Assembly: GCA_023419175.1 (NCBI GenBank)
Contig: JAEZYG010000031.1
Coordinates: 1 to 8,470, forward strand
Reading direction: 5' to 3'
Source of the DNA: Actinomycetes bacterium
GTDB lineage: Bacteria > Actinomycetota > Actinomycetes > Propionibacteriales > Propionibacteriaceae
Length of the DNA stretch: 8,470 nt
The position numbers were made by a program, and so were the translations under genes. Below, piece after piece: positions 6,682 to 8,470 of this stretch. Below the pieces are notes generated by a model that saw only the letters and a list, made by a program, of their open reading frames with translations, had not been told where the DNA came from and did no database searches. Numbering within the stretch: position 1 is the first letter of the stretch; each line of letters starts with the position of its first letter.

Positions 6682-7437
6682 ATGGAGGCTTACAGATATA
6701 CCGATCTTTTTCTTCCTGGAGGACGACCAACGCTGATCGTTTCGATCGTGGAGGCAAGCGAAGGAGCGATTTGCAATGCCGCTAAACAGATCGCTTTATC
6801 AGGTGCAGATGTCGTTGAATGGCGAGTCGATCGCTATAAATCGTGTAGGAATAGCGATCAGGTCATCTCCATGATTGAAAAATTGCGTTCCCGTATCGGT
6901 TCTCTGCCGATTCTCTTGACGATCCGCACCAGCCATGAAGGAGGAGATTGGCATCCGTCCAGCGAGGAATATCGCGATGCGATTGCCGATATATGTACGA
7001 CGCGATCTATCGATTTCATCGACATTCAATATCGCAATCCAGAGGCAAAACGCTGTTTCAAAGCAGCTAAGGCTCACTCGATCCCCATCATCGCCTCCCA
7101 TCACGATTTCGCCTCTACTCCGTCCATCACCGAGATGACAGATCATCTAGATGCTATGGCCGCTATGGGAGCCGATATCTGTAAGATCGCTGTCACCCCG
7201 CGGACGAATAAAGACGTCATCACAGCTTTAGAGACAGCTCGTCAATGGACGCTGACCTCGACGATTCCCGCTATCGTGATCTCTATGGGCTCTTTGGGGA
7301 CGATCTCTCGTCTCGCCGGCTATCAATTCGGTTCATGCGCCACCTATACCTGTCTGCCATCCACTCCAGCAGCCCCTGGACAGCTGACGATTGACCAGAC
7401 ACGCATGATCTTGGATATTCTCGAAACAGATTCCTAG
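6682..7437 (+). CDS. aroD: 3-dehydroquinate dehydratase, type I
   Basis: Shikimate-pathway enzyme (third step) that dehydrates 3-dehydroquinate to 3-dehydroshikimate through a Schiff base. The 251-residue length is normal for the type I (AroD) TIM barrel. Landmarks align with the Salmonella/E. coli enzymes: EWR (46-48) and R82 in IRTSHEGG bind substrate; ASHHDF (138-143) supplies the catalytic His at 141; KIAV (168-171) supplies the Schiff-base Lys at 168; MGSLGTISR (202-210) and APGQ (231-234) complete the site. The start ATG 6682 has no convincing ribosome binding site (only ACGG about 12 bases upstream), suggesting weak initiation or reliance on upstream translation. It lies 29 bases after the kinase gene with no visible terminator between, so co-transcription with the thiamine operon is plausible but unproven. 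Confidence 0.95.
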   Translation: MEAYRYTDLFLPGGRPTLIVSIVEASEGAICNAAKQIALSGADVVEWRVDRYKSCRNSDQVISMIEKLRSRIGSLPILLTIRTSHEGGDWHPSSEEYRDAIADICTTRSIDFIDIQYRNPEAKRCFKAAKAHSIPIIASHHDFASTPSITEMTDHLDAMAAMGADICKIAVTPRTNKDVITALETARQWTLTSTIPAIVISMGSLGTISRLAGYQFGSCATYTCLPSTPAAPGQLTIDQTRMILDILETDS

Positions 7438-7483
7438 TTAATTCTCCATATCGTTCTTTTCTTCTATATCGCAATTGGATATC

Positions 7484-7503
7484 AGATTCCTTTGCGGAAT
7501 TCT
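7484..7503 (+). terminator. Weak hairpin downstream of aroD
   Basis: About 46 bases after the aroD stop, AGATTCC (7484-7490) can pair with GGAATTCT (7496-7503) around a 5-base loop if one T is bulged, followed by the short T-rich TTGTC. It is the only hairpin near the gene end, but the stem is short and the T-tract poor. The strong hairpin at 7630-7654 may instead end this transcript. Confidence 0.2.
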
Positions 7504-7629
7504 TTGTCGAGACTGTTCATTGGCCGTGATCTATCAATGTGAAAATGCGCTGAATTTAGATGATTATCGGATATCTCACAGCAGGACATCTCGGCATGGA
7601 GGTCGTGAAAACCTAAGTTTGATAAAGAT

Positions 7630-7654
7630 AATGGGGAGGGTTTCCCTCCCCATT
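7630..7654 (-). terminator. Strong GC-rich hairpin just after clpC, possibly bidirectional
   Basis: A perfect 11-bp stem: AATGGGGAGGG (7630-7640), loop TTT, CCCTCCCCATT (7644-7654). It begins 5 bases past the clpC stop, so it most likely ends the clpC transcript. On the minus strand the stem is followed by the moderately U-rich ATCTTTATC; on the plus strand by TTCGTTCTATT inside the clpC end. Neither side has a classic T-run, so it may act as a bidirectional terminator or as a 3' stabilising structure. The rest of 7438-7629 shows no gene, RNA or repeat that I can support. Confidence 0.7.
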
Positions 7655-7659
7655 TCGTT

Positions 7660-8470
7660 CTATTCACCTTGTTGAATTGTGGCGATCTGTTCGTCATCAG
7701 GTTTTGGAGTCCCGACGAAAGTGAAGGGCTCACTTGAGGTCTCATCCGCTCCTTCAGCCACATCGACAAGCACGATGGAGCCAGGGGTGAGCTCGCCGAA
7801 AAGGATCTTCTCAGCGATGGGGTCTTCAATATCTCGCTGAAGAGCCCTGCGCAAAGGACGAGCTCCCAAGAGAGGATCAAACCCTCTCTTACCCACCAGA
7901 TCTCGCGCAGCATTGGTCAATTCAATACCCATATCGCGATCGGCTAGACGCTTCTCGATACGTCCGACCATCAGATCGACGATGGAACGCACATTTTCTT
8001 GAGTGAGCTGGTGGAAGACGATCGTCTCGTCCACACGGTTGAGGAATTCTGGACGGAAATGCTGTTTGAGCTCTTCGGAGACCTTCGCTTTCATCGCCTC
8101 ATAGCTCGACTCCGTATCTCCTGGACGGGAGAATCCCAAGCTGACGCCCTTCGAGATATCTCGACTGCCCAAGTTGGTGGTCATGACGATGACCGTATTC
8201 TTAAAATCGACCACGCGTCCTTGGGAGTCGGTCAGACGTCCCTCGTCCAAAATCTGCAAAAGAGAGTTGAAGATATCGGGATGAGCCTTCTCGATCTCAT
8301 CGAAAAGAACGACGCTAAATGGCTTGCGACGGACTTTCTCGGTCAACTGACCACCCTCTTCATAGCCGACATAGCCAGGAGGGGAACCGAACATACGCGA
8401 AGCTGTATGCTTCTCGGAATATTCGCTCATATCCAATGTGATGACTGCATCCTCATCACCGAAGAGGAAT
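7660..8470 (-). CDS. clpC: ATP-dependent Clp protease ATPase subunit ClpC, C-terminal part
   Basis: C-terminal 269 residues of the Hsp100 unfoldase that feeds substrates to the ClpP peptidase; the 5' end lies beyond the right edge. The frame is open from 8469 (FLFGDEDAVIT and onward), so it is not a short gene starting at the in-frame TTG 8436. The second AAA+ module is visible (numbering from the first visible residue): pore loop GYVGYEEGG (32-40), Walker B VVLFDE (53-58), sensor 1 Asn in TTNLG (97-101), arginine finger in FRPEFLNRVDE (138-148) and sensor 2 GARPLRR (202-208). Walker A lies off the window. The tail ends in an acidic, Ser/Thr-rich stretch and QQGE. The near-identity of the AAA+ core with actinobacterial ClpC1 as I know it makes this call secure. 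A strong hairpin follows the stop. Confidence 0.97.
   Translation of the reverse strand, partial: FLFGDEDAVITLDMSEYSEKHTASRMFGSPPGYVGYEEGGQLTEKVRRKPFSVVLFDEIEKAHPDIFNSLLQILDEGRLTDSQGRVVDFKNTVIVMTTNLGSRDISKGVSLGFSRPGDTESSYEAMKAKVSEELKQHFRPEFLNRVDETIVFHQLTQENVRSIVDLMVGRIEKRLADRDMGIELTNAARDLVGKRGFDPLLGARPLRRALQRDIEDPIAEKILFGELTPGSIVLVDVAEGADETSSEPFTFVGTPKPDDEQIATIQQGE

Noticed and set aside
7438..7629. Possible tRNA, small RNA or second riboswitch in the aroD-clpC gap
   Set aside because: No tRNA arms, conserved riboswitch core or strong paired structure could be found by eye apart from the weak 7484-7503 stem.
7475..7675. 66-residue plus-strand ORF after aroD
   Set aside because: No ribosome binding site, no recognisable composition or motif, and it runs through the clpC hairpin and into the clpC end.

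Overview
The window looks like chromosomal DNA of an actinobacterium with unusually moderate G+C (close to half by eye). The mutY product is the short actinobacterial type and resembles mycobacterial MutY as I remember it. clpC is also nearby: in Mycobacterium tuberculosis, disA, mutY and clpC1 lie in the same neighbourhood. An Actinomycetaceae-like host is possible, but I cannot fix the genus. Intergenic spaces are short and I see no insertion sequence, phage gene, CRISPR array, tRNA or rRNA.

Layout. 1-262 (minus) is the start of an unrecognised single-pass membrane protein that runs off the left edge. 321-1199 (plus) is mutY, diverging from it. 1245-2999 (minus) is a PLD-type cardiolipin synthase, converging on mutY. 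The space 3000-3219 holds a well-formed TPP (THI-box) riboswitch at 3084-3174, followed by a hairpin that masks the next gene's ribosome binding site. 3220-6092 encodes a complete three-gene ECF transporter of the YkoEDC type: substrate-binding S component, fused double ATPase and T component. 6089-6652 is a small P-loop kinase of unknown substrate that overlaps the transporter by 4 bases. 6682-7437 is a type I 3-dehydroquinate dehydratase (aroD). 7438-7659 is non-coding apart from hairpins, and 7660-8470 (minus) is the 3' end of clpC.

How it works together. The riboswitch and the tight packing of ykoE-ykoD-ykoC-kinase (1-base gap, 11-base overlap, 4-base overlap) indicate an operon for uptake of thiamine or its pyrimidine moiety, reduced when TPP is plentiful. 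The kinase is the least explained member: position suggests it may phosphorylate an imported vitamin or precursor, but sequence alone only places it among uridine-kinase-like P-loop proteins. aroD follows after 29 bases and may be co-transcribed, which would link a shikimate-pathway step to thiamine status. mutY (DNA repair), cls (membrane lipid) and clpC (protein quality control) are housekeeping neighbours.

A whole-window feature is the density of the palindrome GATC: about 95 copies by hand count where about 33 would be expected by chance, densest across the thiamine operon and aroD.
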